64,000 nucleotides of DNA from Crossiella cryophila (lineage in GTDB: Bacteria; Actinomycetota; Actinomycetes; Mycobacteriales; Pseudonocardiaceae). Below are positions 1 to 8,248 of the stretch, piece after piece. Position 1 is the first letter of the stretch, and every line of letters starts with the position of its first letter. A model generated the notes under the pieces. It was given only the letters and a program-made list of their open reading frames with translations. It was not told the origin of the DNA and ran no database searches. The position numbers were made by a program, and so were the translations under genes. The stretch is taken from assembly GCF_014204915.1 (NCBI RefSeq), contig NZ_JACHMH010000001.1, positions 2,728,001 through 2,792,000 of the forward strand. The letters run 5' to 3'.

Positions 1-309
1 GGGCCCAGCATGCTGGTCTTCATCATCTTCTACGGCCTGGACTGGGTGGCCACCGTGCCGCCGACGGTCGCGCTCTGCCGGGAGCACTTCGGCGCCGACG
101 GACCGGTCGTGTTCGGCTGGGTCTTCGCCTCGCACCAGATCGGCGCGGCCATCGCGGCCACCGGCGCCGGCCTGCTGCGCGAGCACCTTGGCACCTACAC
201 CGCCTCCTGGTACCTGGCCGCCGGACTCTGCATGATCGCCGCGGTCTGCTCCATGATGATCGCCACCTCACGCGTTCAGCGCTCGGCCCCGGCCCCGGTC
301 GCCCCGTAG
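1..309 (+). CDS. MFS transporter, C-terminal part (runs in from the left edge)
   Basis: The reading frame is open from the first base, so the start lies outside the window; the methionine at position 10 is internal. The visible ~102 residues contain three or four hydrophobic segments with short charged loops, and a Gly/Ala-rich helix ending in a LREHLGTY turn. This looks like the last transmembrane helices of a major facilitator superfamily exporter. It would sit in the cytoplasmic membrane; the substrate cannot be told from this fragment. The next gene starts 11 bp downstream on the same strand, so they may share a transcript. Confidence 0.75.
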   Translation, partial: GPSMLVFIIFYGLDWVATVPPTVALCREHFGADGPVVFGWVFASHQIGAAIAATGAGLLREHLGTYTASWYLAAGLCMIAAVCSMMIATSRVQRSAPAPVAP

Positions 310-320
310 CGTGGACGCCT

Positions 321-659
321 GTGCGTCTGACCGTGTGCCGTGACTGCTGCTGCGGGACCACCCGCAAGCACCCCGAGATCGACCACGATCTCCAGCTGAG
401 GCGACTGCGCGAGATCGCCGCGGCGCACGGGGCCAGGGTGACCGTCTCGGACTGCCTGGACGTGTGCGCCCAGTCCAACGTGGTCGTGGTGCAACGCCCA
501 GGCGGCGGCAAACCGGTCTGGCTGGGCCTGATCCTGGGCGAGGCGGTGCTCGGCGACCTGGACCGCTGGCTGGCCGCGGGCGGACCCGGCCGGGCGCCGC
601 TGCCGGACACCCTGGAACTGCACCGGATCAGCCCGCCGGTCCGGGAAGGATCCCGGTAG
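321..659 (+). CDS. (2Fe-2S) ferredoxin-domain-like small protein
   Basis: A GTG-started protein of 112 residues. The N-terminus has CRDCCCGT and about 40 residues later CLDVC. This is the four-cysteine spacing of thioredoxin-like [2Fe-2S] ferredoxins, of which a short actinobacterial family with this CCCG motif is common. It probably carries a redox cluster in the cytoplasm; the electron partner is unknown. It lies 11 bp after the MFS gene. The assignment rests on the cysteine pattern and the following NVVVVQRPGG strand, so the fold is likely but the role is open. Confidence 0.65.
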   Translation: MRLTVCRDCCCGTTRKHPEIDHDLQLRRLREIAAAHGARVTVSDCLDVCAQSNVVVVQRPGGGKPVWLGLILGEAVLGDLDRWLAAGGPGRAPLPDTLELHRISPPVREGSR

Positions 660-680
660 ACCCGGGCTACAACACGGCGC

Positions 681-1091
681 ATGCCGAAGTTTCTGCTGAT
701 CGCCGCGGTCGTGGTGGTGGTCCAGGCCCTGCTCAACCTCGGGCTCAACGGGTTCGCGCTGGTCCTGCTCGTCCAGCAGGCCAGGCCGGTGAACCAGCAG
801 GGCGTGCTCCTGGTGGCCTCGATGCTGATCATGGCGCTGCTGCTGGTGTGCGCCCTGCGGTTCCACCGGCGCGAGCCGTGGGTGCGGCACACCACGCTGG
901 CAGTGGAGTGGATCGTGGTCGCCGGCGCCCTGCTCAACCTGGCCGGCGGACTCCTCCTCGGCCGGTTCACCCCGCAGGCGCTGGTCCCGTTCGTCTTCGC
1001 CGCGCTGGTGCTGCGGGCCCTGCTCAAGGCGGAGGCCAGGGAGTGGTTCGCCGGGGAGCTGCGAGAATGGACGGGTGACCAGCGTCAGTGA
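681..1091 (+). CDS. Small four-helix membrane protein of unknown function
   Basis: A 136-residue ATG-started protein with four predicted transmembrane helices (about residues 5-30, 43-60, 73-93 and 97-113) and a charged C-terminal tail rich in Glu and Arg. I do not recognise a family with a known function. Its last 17 bases overlap the start of era, so the two are probably translationally coupled. The position just upstream of era, where other actinobacteria also carry a membrane protein gene, suggests a conserved block but gives no function. Confidence 0.6.
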   Translation: MPKFLLIAAVVVVVQALLNLGLNGFALVLLVQQARPVNQQGVLLVASMLIMALLLVCALRFHRREPWVRHTTLAVEWIVVAGALLNLAGGLLLGRFTPQALVPFVFAALVLRALLKAEAREWFAGELREWTGDQRQ

Positions 1092-1983
1092 CACCCACCG
1101 CTCCGGCTTCGCCTGCTTCGTCGGCAGGCCCAACGCCGGCAAGTCCACCCTCACCAACGCACTGGTCGGCACCAAGGTCGCCATCACCTCCAGCCGCCCG
1201 CAGACCACCCGGCACACCATCCGCGGTGTGGTGCACCGGCCGGACGCGCAGCTGGTCATCGTGGACACCCCCGGCCTGCACCGCCCGCGCACCCTGCTCG
1301 GCCAGCGGCTCAACGACCTGGTCAGGGAGACCTGGTCGGAGGTCGACGTGGTCGGGCTGTGCGTGCCTGCCGACCAGCCGGTCGGGCCGGGCGACAAGTT
1401 CATCGCCGCCGAGCTGAAGAAGATCGCCAAGAGCACCCCGGTGATCGGCATCATCACCAAGACCGACCTGGTCAGCCAGGACGTGGTCGGTCAGCAGCTG
1501 CTCGCGCTGCAGGAGATCATGGAGTTCACCGAGCTGATCCCGGTCTCCGCGGTGGACGGCTTCCAGGTCGAGACGCTGACCCAGCTGCTGGTGGACCGCC
1601 TGCCGCGCGGCCCGCAGCTCTACCCCGACGGCGAGCTGACCGACGAGCCGGAGGCCACCCTGGTCGCCGAGCTGATCAGGGAGGCCGCGCTGGAGGGCGT
1701 GCGGGACGAGCTGCCGCACTCGATCGCGGTCACCGTCGAGGAGATGGTGCCGCACCCGGGCCGCACCGACATGATCGACGTGCACGCCGTGGTCTACCTG
1801 GAGCGGGACAGCCAGAAGGGGATCATGATCGGGCACAAGGGGGCCCGGTTGAAGCAGGTCGGCTCGACCGCGCGCAAGCACATCGAGAGCCTGCTCGGCA
1901 CCAAGGTCTACCTGGACCTGCACGTCAAGATCGCCAAGGACTGGCAGCGGGACCCCAAGCAGCTCCGCCGCCTGGGATTCTGA
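1075..1983 (+). CDS. era: GTPase Era, 16S rRNA-binding ribosome assembly factor
   Basis: A 302-residue protein, the usual Era length, starting at GTG. The GTPase domain shows G1 GRPNAGKS (residues 17-24), the switch region RPQTTRHTIRG, G3 DTPG (64-67) and G4 TKTD (128-131). A C-terminal KH domain follows, with the GHKGARLKQVG signature in its last third, used to bind the 3' end of 16S rRNA during 30S maturation. The start overlaps the preceding membrane protein gene, and recO begins 31 bp downstream, giving the era-recO-uppS order common in actinobacteria. Nothing is odd about the sequence. Confidence 0.97.
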   Translation: MTSVSDTHRSGFACFVGRPNAGKSTLTNALVGTKVAITSSRPQTTRHTIRGVVHRPDAQLVIVDTPGLHRPRTLLGQRLNDLVRETWSEVDVVGLCVPADQPVGPGDKFIAAELKKIAKSTPVIGIITKTDLVSQDVVGQQLLALQEIMEFTELIPVSAVDGFQVETLTQLLVDRLPRGPQLYPDGELTDEPEATLVAELIREAALEGVRDELPHSIAVTVEEMVPHPGRTDMIDVHAVVYLERDSQKGIMIGHKGARLKQVGSTARKHIESLLGTKVYLDLHVKIAKDWQRDPKQLRRLGF

Positions 1984-2014
1984 GCTTGACACCCGGGCAT
2001 GGGACGATGACCGG

Positions 2015-2776
2015 GTGAGTCTCTACCGCGACACCGGCGTGGTGCTGCGGGTGCAGAAGCTGGGCGAGGCGGACCGCATCGTCACGCTGCTGTCCCGCCG
2101 GCACGGCAAGGTGCGCGCGGTTGCCAAGGGCGTGCGCCGGATGACCTCCCGCTTCGGCGCCAGGGTGGAGCCGTTCTGCCACATCGACGTGCAGCTCTAC
2201 ACCGGCCGCACGCTGGATGTGATCACCCAGGTGCAGACCCTGGACGCCTTCGGCGCGCCGATCGTCGGGGACTACCCGCGCTACACCGCCGGCTGCGCGG
2301 TGCTGGAGACCGCCGACCGGCTCACCGCCGAGGAGAACGCGCCGGCGCTGCGGCTGTATATGCTGGTGGTGGGCGCGTTACGGGCACTGGCCGACAACAG
2401 CCGGGACGCGCCGCTGGTGCTGGACGCCTTCCTGTTGCGGGCCATGGGGTACGCCGGGTGGGCGCCCGCGCTCAGCGAGTGCGCGCGCTGCGGGGTGCCG
2501 GGTCCGCACCAGTCCTTCAGCGTGCAGGCCGGGGGCGCGGTGTGCCACCGCTGCCGCCCACCGGGGTCGACCAAACCGACCCAGGAGACCATCGGCCTGC
2601 TGGAGGCGCTGCTGCACGGCGACTGGCCGGTCGCCGAGCAGGCCGGCCACTCCGCGCGACGGGAGGGCAGCGGCCTGGTGGCCGCGCACCTCCAGTGGCA
2701 TCTGGAGCGCCAGCTGCGTTCGCTACCGTTGGTGGAACGGAAGCGCTCGGCCGTGGTGCCCGAGCCACAGATCTAG
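2015..2776 (+). CDS. recO: DNA repair protein RecO
   Basis: A 253-residue GTG-started protein. The N-terminal OB-fold region begins [21 protein letters not shown], typical of RecO. The C-terminal helical domain carries a CxxC pair (CARC near residue 152) and a second CxxC (CHRC near 175), the zinc site of many RecO proteins. RecO loads RecA on SSB-coated single-stranded DNA with RecR in gap repair. It lies between era and uppS on the same strand with short gaps, consistent with one housekeeping transcript. Confidence 0.93.
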   Translation: MSLYRDTGVVLRVQKLGEADRIVTLLSRRHGKVRAVAKGVRRMTSRFGARVEPFCHIDVQLYTGRTLDVITQVQTLDAFGAPIVGDYPRYTAGCAVLETADRLTAEENAPALRLYMLVVGALRALADNSRDAPLVLDAFLLRAMGYAGWAPALSECARCGVPGPHQSFSVQAGGAVCHRCRPPGSTKPTQETIGLLEALLHGDWPVAEQAGHSARREGSGLVAAHLQWHLERQLRSLPLVERKRSAVVPEPQI

Positions 2777-2805
2777 TTGTTCTCACGATGAGGAGGAAGC
2801 CGACG

Positions 2806-3693
2806 ATGCTGCGACGGCGGGTTGGACGCGCCGATACGAGCGTCCGGCCACCGGATCCGCATCCCTCCGGCGCGCGCCCGCCGGCGATCCCGGCTGACCT
2901 GGTGCCCAAGCACATCGCCGTGGTGATGGACGGCAACGGCCGCTGGGCCAAGGAACGCGGGCTGCCGCGCACCGAGGGGCACAAGCGCGGCGAGGCGGTC
3001 GTGGTCGAGGTGGTCAAGGGCGCGATCGAGCTGGGTGTGAAATGGATCTCGCTGTACACCTTCTCCACCGAGAACTGGAAGCGCACCCCGGATGAGGTGC
3101 GGTTCCTGATGGGCTTCAGCCGGGACGTGATCCGCGACCGCACCGACGAGCTGGACGAGCTGGGCGTGCGCATCCGCTGGGCGGGCCGTCGCCCCAAGCT
3201 GTGGCGCAGCGTGATCAAGGAGCTGGAGGTCGCGCAGGAGCGCACCAAGGACAACTCCGTGATCAACCTGGCCATGTGCCTGAACTACGGCGGCCGCGCC
3301 GAGGTCGGCGACGCCGCCCGCGAGATCGCCCGCCTGGTCGCCGCCGGCAAGATCAACCCGGACAAGGTCGACGAGAAGATGCTGTCCCGGCACATGTACC
3401 AGCCGGAGATGCCCGACGTGGACCTGTTCATCCGCCCCAGCGGCGAGATGCGCACCAGCAACTTCCTGCTCTGGCAGTCCGCCTACGCCGAACTGGTCTT
3501 CCAGGACATCCTGTGGCCGGACTTCGACCGCAGGGACCTGTGGCGGGCCTGCGAGCAGTTCGCCATGCGCGACCGCCGATACGGAGGGGCACTGCCCAAC
3601 CCCGTCTCGGCAAAACCCGAGGAGTTCTCCCTGGAACACATCGACCCCATCCAGGCCGTGGGCATCGAACCCGTGACCGGAGGCACCCGGTGA
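2806..3693 (+). CDS. uppS: Isoprenyl (decaprenyl/undecaprenyl) diphosphate synthase
   Basis: A cis-prenyltransferase that makes the long-chain polyprenyl diphosphate carrier for cell-wall synthesis. The signature [12 protein letters not shown] lies at about residue 39, FSTENWKR follows, and the C-terminal block [18 protein letters not shown] is intact. I chose ATG 2806, not the in-frame ATG 2788, because a strong AGGAGG (2791-2796) lies nine bases before it. That gives 295 residues, with an Arg/Pro-rich N-terminal extension before the catalytic domain as in other actinobacteria. The stop overlaps the next start by four bases (GTGA). Confidence 0.96.
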   Translation: MLRRRVGRADTSVRPPDPHPSGARPPAIPADLVPKHIAVVMDGNGRWAKERGLPRTEGHKRGEAVVVEVVKGAIELGVKWISLYTFSTENWKRTPDEVRFLMGFSRDVIRDRTDELDELGVRIRWAGRRPKLWRSVIKELEVAQERTKDNSVINLAMCLNYGGRAEVGDAAREIARLVAAGKINPDKVDEKMLSRHMYQPEMPDVDLFIRPSGEMRTSNFLLWQSAYAELVFQDILWPDFDRRDLWRACEQFAMRDRRYGGALPNPVSAKPEEFSLEHIDPIQAVGIEPVTGGTR

Positions 3694-4115
3694 CCGAAGC
3701 GCTGACCACCGCGACCCTGCTGACCGCGGCCAGGGAAGCCCTGGAGATGTTCCACGACGTGCACGTCGACGACGACGGCGCGCTGACCTTCCGCCACGGC
3801 GAGGTCCCCTGCGCCGTACAGGCCATGCAACTCTCCGAGGGCCTGACCGTCCTGAGCCTGACCTGCGTGGTCGCCTGGGACCTCCCCGACGACGAGAAAC
3901 TGGCCGCCTCAGCAGCCGAACGAGCAGGCCAAGGCCTCTTCGGCACCCTGGGCGTGATCCGCACCGGCACCGGCATGGACGTAACCCTCCGCTACGCCTT
4001 CCCCGCCGAAGGCATGGGCGCCGCCCCCCTGAGCACCCTGCTCATGCTGGTCGTCTCCACAGCCTCCCAACTCCGCACCGAGTTGCTGGACGCAGCAGCC
4101 CAAACCAACCCCTAA
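3690..4115 (+). CDS. Small conserved protein coupled to uppS, possible YbjN-like fold
   Basis: A 141-residue protein starting at GTG inside the uppS stop (GTGA overlap), so it is very likely co-translated with uppS. It has an alternating alpha/beta pattern, an acidic segment ([11 protein letters not shown]) and a hydrophobic C-terminal helix ([14 protein letters not shown]). The pattern loosely resembles YbjN or type III secretion chaperone-like proteins, but no motif decides this and I give no function. The coding strand is unusually C-rich compared with uppS. It is the last gene before the repeat patch. Confidence 0.6.
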   Translation: MTEALTTATLLTAAREALEMFHDVHVDDDGALTFRHGEVPCAVQAMQLSEGLTVLSLTCVVAWDLPDDEKLAASAAERAGQGLFGTLGVIRTGTGMDVTLRYAFPAEGMGAAPLSTLLMLVVSTASQLRTELLDAAAQTNP

Positions 4116-4163
4116 CCCCCACCCCACAACGGCCAACACGCACAAAGGCTCACCCAGCTCCCC

Positions 4164-4245
4164 GCGTGTTGGCCGTTGTCGTACCGCGTGTTGGCCGTTC
4201 TTGTACGCCGTGTTGGCCGTTGTGGGACGGGTCGTTGGCCGTTGT
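4164..4245 (+). repeat. 22-bp tandem repeat, four copies of a CGTGTTGGCCGTTGT unit
   Basis: The motif CGTGTTGGCCGTTGT occurs at about 4165, 4187, 4209 and 4232 with a period of about 22 bp; the spacer usually begins CGTAC. One copy has TTCT for TTGT and the last is shortened. An inverted copy (ACAACGGCCAACACG) lies at 4126-4140 near the left edge, and a direct copy at 4962-4976 beside the mtnC stop codon. The whole patch is therefore bracketed by the same motif in opposite orientation. Confidence 0.85.
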
Positions 4246-4300
4246 CGTACGGCCGCAGGCCGGGGGTTGGGGTTTGGGGTTGGGGTGAAAACCCCACGAC

Positions 4301-4462
4301 GAGGGTTCTCGTGTGTTCTCCGTACGGCCTGGAGCTTGCTGACCGCGCCTCGCCGAGTGGCCCCTGCAACCTGCCGCCGCCCTAGCCTCCCAACGTGACG
4401 GGGGCCGCTCGGTGAGGTGTGGTTGGCTTGCGGAAGGCCGTGCGGAGAACACACGAGCCCTC
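4301..4462. repeat. Large imperfect hairpin element A
   Basis: The left arm (4301-4364) and right arm (4400-4462) are inverted copies: GTGTGTTCTCCG on the left answers CGGAGAACACAC on the right, and further in TCGCCGAGTGGCCCC answers GGGGCCGCTCGGTGA. Many differences are transitions that still allow G-U pairing. The loop core at 4365-4389 begins TGCAACCTGCCG and ends CCTAGCCTC, and recurs inverted in element C. Confidence 0.8.
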
Positions 4463-4552
4463 GGAGCCACGCTGGTTCAGGCCCCGGCAGCACAAACCCA
4501 GCCCCGCAACCTGCTCATCCCGGTTCTTGATCTGCCCTCCCCCCTCCGGTGG

Positions 4553-4668
4553 TCTGCCCGGCCGGCGAGGCCATCTTTTCCGCTCTTGATCTTTGCGCTT
4601 GTGGCCTCTGTTGCTGAGGTACTCGAACGAAAATCAAGATCAAGATCGTCCTCGCCGGACGGGCAGGA
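4553..4668. repeat. Inverted-repeat element B
   Basis: TCTGCCCGGCCGGCGAGG (4553-4570) faces CCTCGCCGGACGGGCAGGA (4650-4668). It encloses an AT-richer core with CTTGATC and ATCAAGATCAAGATC motifs that can pair with each other. The pairing is less regular than in A and C, and it does not carry the shared loop sequence. Confidence 0.6.
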
Positions 4669-4727
4669 ATCAAAGGATGGGGGGGAAATTCAAAGACAAG
4701 GGCAAGAGCAAAGAGCAGTGCTCGTAC

Positions 4728-4876
4728 GGTTCCCCCATCCCCGTCAGCCTTCCGATACCAAACCACATCCCGGGCAAGCGGCCCGTTGCGGTTGAGAGGC
4801 TAGGGCGGCGGCAGGTTGCAGGCCGCTTGCCCGGGATGTGGTGTGTCCTCTCCAGGCTGACGGGGATGGGGGAACC
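4728..4876. repeat. Large near-perfect hairpin element C
   Basis: The left arm 4728-4783 starts GGTTCCCCCATCCCCGTCAG and the right arm 4821-4876 ends CTGACGGGGATGGGGGAACC. The inner part of the stem pairs CCACATCCCGGGCAAGCGGCC with its complement (4763-4783 with 4821-4841). The 37-bp loop (4784-4820) contains, at 4796-4820, the exact reverse complement of the 25-bp loop core of element A, although the two stems are unrelated in sequence. Confidence 0.85.
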
Positions 4877-4978
4877 GCTCGGGGAGTGTTGAAAAGCCAC
4901 CCCAGCCACCTGTTCGGGCTCCGCCCGCACGCGATCGCCCAAGGCGTTGAAGAACATCCCGCGTGTTGGCCGTTGTGG

Positions 4979-5671
4979 TCAGCTCAAGTCGAGTTCGCCG
5001 AACTCCGTGATCCACCGGTGGTCGCCATCCGGTCCATGTGCCTCACCCGGACGTCGAACACCGACCGCCTGCCAACCCGCCTCGACCGCCGCGTCCAGTT
5101 CCGCGGTCACGTCGGACAGGAACAACGTGGCCCCCGCCGGCACACCCAGCGCCTCACTGATCCGCCGATACGAAGCGGCCTCCCGCTTGGGCCCCGCCGT
5201 GGTCAGATCGAAGTGCCCACTGAGCTGGCCGGACAGATCACCATGGTCGCTGTGGCGGAACCAGTCCCGCTGGGCGGCCACCGACCCGGACGAGTAGATA
5301 TGCAGCCCCAGACCCGCGGCCTGCCAGCTCTTCAACGCCACCGGCACGTCCGAATAGACCTGTCCGCGCAGTTCACCGGCCTGGAAGCCGCTGTGCCAGA
5401 TCAGGCCCTGGAGTTGCTTGAGCGGACGGGCCTTCACGTCCTGGTCGATCCAGCCCACCAACGCCGCCACCACCTCGGCCTCCGACGCCCCTGGCTGGCC
5501 GAGTTCCGCGCGCACGCCCTCGACGACCTCGGTCGCCTCGGGTGTGCCGCGGTGCCCGGACAGCCAGTCGGCCACCCGGGCGCGGGCGTACGGGAAGAGC
5601 TGGTCGTGCACGGCGGACAGTGGACTCGTGGTGCCCTCGATGTCCAGGACCACCGCCTGTGGCCTGCTCAC
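4979..5671 (-). CDS. mtnC: Enolase-phosphatase E1 (methionine salvage)
   Basis: A HAD-family enzyme that enolises and dephosphorylates 2,3-diketo-5-methylthiopentyl-1-phosphate to the acireductone. Residues VVLDIEGTTS give HAD motif I, YSSGS motif II, the Lys in GPKREA motif III and FLSDVTAELDAA motif IV. The start is GTG at 5671, whose GTGA overlaps the mtnD stop by four bases. Length is 230 residues, normal for the family. It is the last gene of the mtn operon and ends directly beside a copy of the 15-bp repeat motif at 4962-4976. Confidence 0.94.
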   Translation of the reverse strand: MSRPQAVVLDIEGTTSPLSAVHDQLFPYARARVADWLSGHRGTPEATEVVEGVRAELGQPGASEAEVVAALVGWIDQDVKARPLKQLQGLIWHSGFQAGELRGQVYSDVPVALKSWQAAGLGLHIYSSGSVAAQRDWFRHSDHGDLSGQLSGHFDLTTAGPKREAASYRRISEALGVPAGATLFLSDVTAELDAAVEAGWQAVGVRRPGEAHGPDGDHRWITEFGELDLS

Positions 5672-6246
5672 GCGGGGTCCGCCACCAACTCGTCCAGGCG
5701 GGGGAAGTTGGCGGCGATGGGGTCGCCGGTGAAGTCGCCAACCCAGCCGTCCTCCTCCTCGAAGAAGCGGATGGCGACGAAGTCGGGGGTGGGGCCCATG
5801 TCGAACCAGTGTGTGGTCCCGGCCGGCACCGACAACAGGTCGCCCGCCTCGCACACCACCGCGTAGACCCGCTCGTTGAGGTGCAGGTAGAAGCAGCCCT
5901 GGCCGGCGACGAAGAAGCGGACCTCGTTCTCGGCGTGGCGGTGTTCGTCCAGGAAGGTGCCGCGGGCCTTGGCCGCGCGGGCGGGATAGGTCTCGTCCTC
6001 CGGGTCGGGGCGCAGTGCGGCCACGTCGACCAGGCGGAACCCGCCCTTGGCCTTGAGGTCCTCGACCTCGGTGGCGTAGGCGGCCAGCACGGTGTCCTGG
6101 TCGGCCTTGGCCGGCAGGTCCCTGGTCGCCCAGTTCTCGTACTCCACCCCCAGCTCGGCCAGGGTGGCCGCGATCTTCTCGCTGTCCCTGGTGCGCAACT
6201 CGACGGTGGTGGGCTCGCTTTCCGGCATGACCTGCAGGAGCGTCAT
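5668..6246 (-). CDS. mtnD: Acireductone dioxygenase (methionine salvage)
   Basis: A 192-residue cupin enzyme that oxidises the acireductone made by MtnC to the keto acid precursor of methionine. The metal site is visible as H-R-H-A-E-N-E (HxHxxxxE pattern) and a later His in the TTHWFD segment. I chose ATG 6246 because it overlaps the mtnB stop (ATGA), although the frame stays open upstream. It is coupled on both sides by four-base overlaps. The metal, Fe or Ni, decides between the on-pathway and CO-releasing reactions and cannot be read from the sequence. Confidence 0.94.
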   Translation of the reverse strand: MTLLQVMPESEPTTVELRTRDSEKIAATLAELGVEYENWATRDLPAKADQDTVLAAYATEVEDLKAKGGFRLVDVAALRPDPEDETYPARAAKARGTFLDEHRHAENEVRFFVAGQGCFYLHLNERVYAVVCEAGDLLSVPAGTTHWFDMGPTPDFVAIRFFEEEDGWVGDFTGDPIAANFPRLDELVADPA

Positions 6247-6860
6247 GAGAACGCACGTCCTTTCAACAACAGCGACAACTGGCAGATGGACTCCACGCAT
6301 TCCATCCGGTTGCGGGCCTGCGCGTAGTCCGCACCCCAGGTGGTGAGCCCATGATGTTCGATCAGCAGCACCGGCGGCGCGTCCGGGTGCTCGATCAGGT
6401 ACCGCTCCACCTCGGCGGCGATCCGCGGCACGTCGGCGTGGTTGGGGAATACCGGGATCGAGGTCGCGCTGGGATCGCGCAATCCCAGGCCCTTCAACAG
6501 CTCGAAGTCTCGGAAGTCCACTGTGGACAGTTCAGCGCGGTTGCCTGCCCGGGTGGCGACCGCGGTGGCGTAGGGGGAGTGGGTGTGCACCACGGCCTCG
6601 GCCTTGGTGGCCCGGTAGATCGCGGTGTGGATGGTCGTCTCGGCCGAAGGCCTCGGCGCCTCGGGCCGCACCGCGGCGGAGGTATCCACCGAGACCAGCA
6701 CCGTGTCCGACTCGGTCAGCGCGCCCTTGTCCCGCCCGCTGGCGGTGATCAGCGCCGTGTCCGCGCTCAGCCGCACCGAGATGTTGCCCGAGGTGCCGGG
6801 CAGCCAGCCCCGCTGGTACAGCTCCCGCGCGGCCGCGGCCAGCACCGCCCCGGGACTCAT
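6243..6860 (-). CDS. mtnB: Methylthioribulose-1-phosphate dehydratase
   Basis: A class II aldolase-fold enzyme of 205 residues. It has the zinc ligand motif HTHSPYATAVA in the middle, the N-terminal GTSGNISVRL phosphate-binding segment and the EHHGLTTWG motif near the C-terminus. It dehydrates methylthioribulose-1-phosphate, the product of MtnA. The start ATG 6860 overlaps the mtnA stop by four bases. The frame continues far upstream inside mtnA antisense space, but that is shadow sequence; MSPGAVLAAAARELYQRGW is the natural N-terminus. Confidence 0.95.
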   Translation of the reverse strand: MSPGAVLAAAARELYQRGWLPGTSGNISVRLSADTALITASGRDKGALTESDTVLVSVDTSAAVRPEAPRPSAETTIHTAIYRATKAEAVVHTHSPYATAVATRAGNRAELSTVDFRDFELLKGLGLRDPSATSIPVFPNHADVPRIAAEVERYLIEHPDAPPVLLIEHHGLTTWGADYAQARNRMECVESICQLSLLLKGRAFS

Positions 6861-8248
6861 CCGGACACCTCGGCGAGCGCGACCACCTTGTGCGGGGCCA
6901 GCTTCTCCGCATCCCCGGACCCGGACTCCACCAGCAGCACGCCGAACCCGGCCACCGTGCCGCCACTGCCCCACACCAGTTCGGCGGCATCGCCGAGCCG
7001 GTCGCCGAGCACCTCGTCCACCACCAGCACCCTGGTGCCCGGCGCGACCGGGTTGCCCGGCAGCACCAGCGGCACCTCGGCGTGCCTGGCCAGCGCCGCG
7101 CCCAGCAGCAAACCACCGGAGGCCAGCCCCAGCACCGCGTCGAAGGACCCGCGGAACTCCTCGGCCAGCGCGCCCGCGGTCGCCCCGAACAACGCCGGGT
7201 CGGTGTACACCCCGGAAAGGTCCAGGCCCTCGCCGAGCGCCTCGGTGATCCGCCGGGCCAGCTCGGCGCCGTGGTTGGGCCGCCACACCCGCCGCTCGGT
7301 GACCACCGCGCTGACCAGTTCGGCCGGGGTCACGTCGAAGGCCGGGTTGAACACGGCCACCCCGGCCGGGGCCACCGGAGTGCCACCGAAGGAGGTGACC
7401 TCCGCCGCGGCCCGCTCCTCGACCACGATCTCCGAGCCGTGCGCCAGCGTGTTGTCCACGGTGGACTCCGGCGCGACCACGATGAACGGGATCCGGTGCC
7501 GGGCCGCGGAGACCGCCAGCCCATAGGTGCCGATCTTGTTGGCCACATCGCCGCGGGCGGTGATCCGGTCCGCGCCGACCAGCACCACGTCCACCTGACC
7601 CAGCGACATCGCCGCCGCGGCCGCCGAGTCCACCAGCAACCGGTGCGGGATGCCCTGCTCGGCCAGTTCCCACGCGGTCAGCCGGGCGCCCTGCAGCAGC
7701 GGGCGGGTCTCGTCGACCAGCACCTCCTCGATCAGGCCGCGCCCGGCCAGATCGCTGATCGTGCCCAGCGCGGTGCCCCAGGCCGCGGTGGCCAGCCTGC
7801 CGGTGTTGCAGTGCGTGAGCACCCGCAGCGGCCGGTCCGGGGTCAGCGAGAGCACCAGGCCCGCGGCCAGCCGGGCTGCGGTGCGGTTGGTCGCCTCGTC
7901 CTCGGCCAGCATCATCGACGCCTCGGCCAGCACCGCCGGCGCGCCCTGATCGAGCCTGCCCAGCGCCCGCCGCACCCCCCAGGCCAGGTTCACCGCGGTC
8001 GGCCGGGCCTTGGCCAGCCGCTCCGCGTCCGCGCGCACCACCGCCGGGTCGGCGTGCAGGTGCGCGGACAGCGCCACCCCGAACGCCCCGGCCAGGCCGA
8101 TCGCGGGCGCCCCGCGCACGGCCAGCGTGGTGATCGCCTCGATCACCTCCTCGACCGTGGCCAGCCGCAACCACCGCAGCTCGTGCGGCAGCACCCGCTG
8201 GTCGATGGCCACGACCACGCCGTCGTCCCAGCCGAGTGTGTAGGTCAT
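6857..8248 (-). CDS. mtnA: Methylthioribose-1-phosphate isomerase fused to a phosphoribosyltransferase-like domain
   Basis: Residues ~1-335 are a complete MtnA of the eIF2B-alpha family: VRGAPAIG near 45, the catalytic-Cys motif THCNTG (C147), the acid in VLVGADRI (D227) and the NKIGTYGLA loop. It isomerises methylthioribose-1-phosphate to methylthioribulose-1-phosphate. Residues ~335-463 form an added domain resembling type I phosphoribosyltransferases: FDAVLGLASGGLLLGAALA, then the PRPP-loop-like VLVVDEVLGDRLGDA (407-421) and a beta strand GFGVLLVES. The usual Asp-Asp and Thr-Gly of the PRPP loop are changed to Asp-Glu and Asp-Arg. The start ATG 8248 gives 463 residues against about 340-350 for ordinary MtnA. 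It is the first gene of the operon. Confidence 0.9.
   Translation of the reverse strand: MTYTLGWDDGVVVAIDQRVLPHELRWLRLATVEEVIEAITTLAVRGAPAIGLAGAFGVALSAHLHADPAVVRADAERLAKARPTAVNLAWGVRRALGRLDQGAPAVLAEASMMLAEDEATNRTAARLAAGLVLSLTPDRPLRVLTHCNTGRLATAAWGTALGTISDLAGRGLIEEVLVDETRPLLQGARLTAWELAEQGIPHRLLVDSAAAAAMSLGQVDVVLVGADRITARGDVANKIGTYGLAVSAARHRIPFIVVAPESTVDNTLAHGSEIVVEERAAAEVTSFGGTPVAPAGVAVFNPAFDVTPAELVSAVVTERRVWRPNHGAELARRITEALGEGLDLSGVYTDPALFGATAGALAEEFRGSFDAVLGLASGGLLLGAALARHAEVPLVLPGNPVAPGTRVLVVDEVLGDRLGDAAELVWGSGGTVAGFGVLLVESGSGDAEKLAPHKVVALAEVSG

Larger units (their letters stand above)
4116..4978. other. 863-bp gene-free convergent region filled with repeats and hairpins
   Basis: This gap lies between two convergent transcription units, the uppS block and the mtn operon. 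I find no convincing gene: short open frames run across it in several frames but follow the repeats, have no Shine-Dalgarno and no recognisable product. It contains a 22-bp tandem array, three large inverted-repeat elements and edge copies of the tandem motif. The stretch at about 4575-4700 is locally poorer in GC than its surroundings. Confidence 0.8.

Noticed and set aside
4164-4245. CRISPR array
   Set aside because: The unit is about 15-16 bp with 6-7 bp between copies and the spacers are nearly identical. No cas gene is near.
4412-4957. Several 80-130 codon frames on both strands inside the repeat patch
   Set aside because: They follow the inverted repeats, have no ribosome site or recognisable product, and overlap each other.
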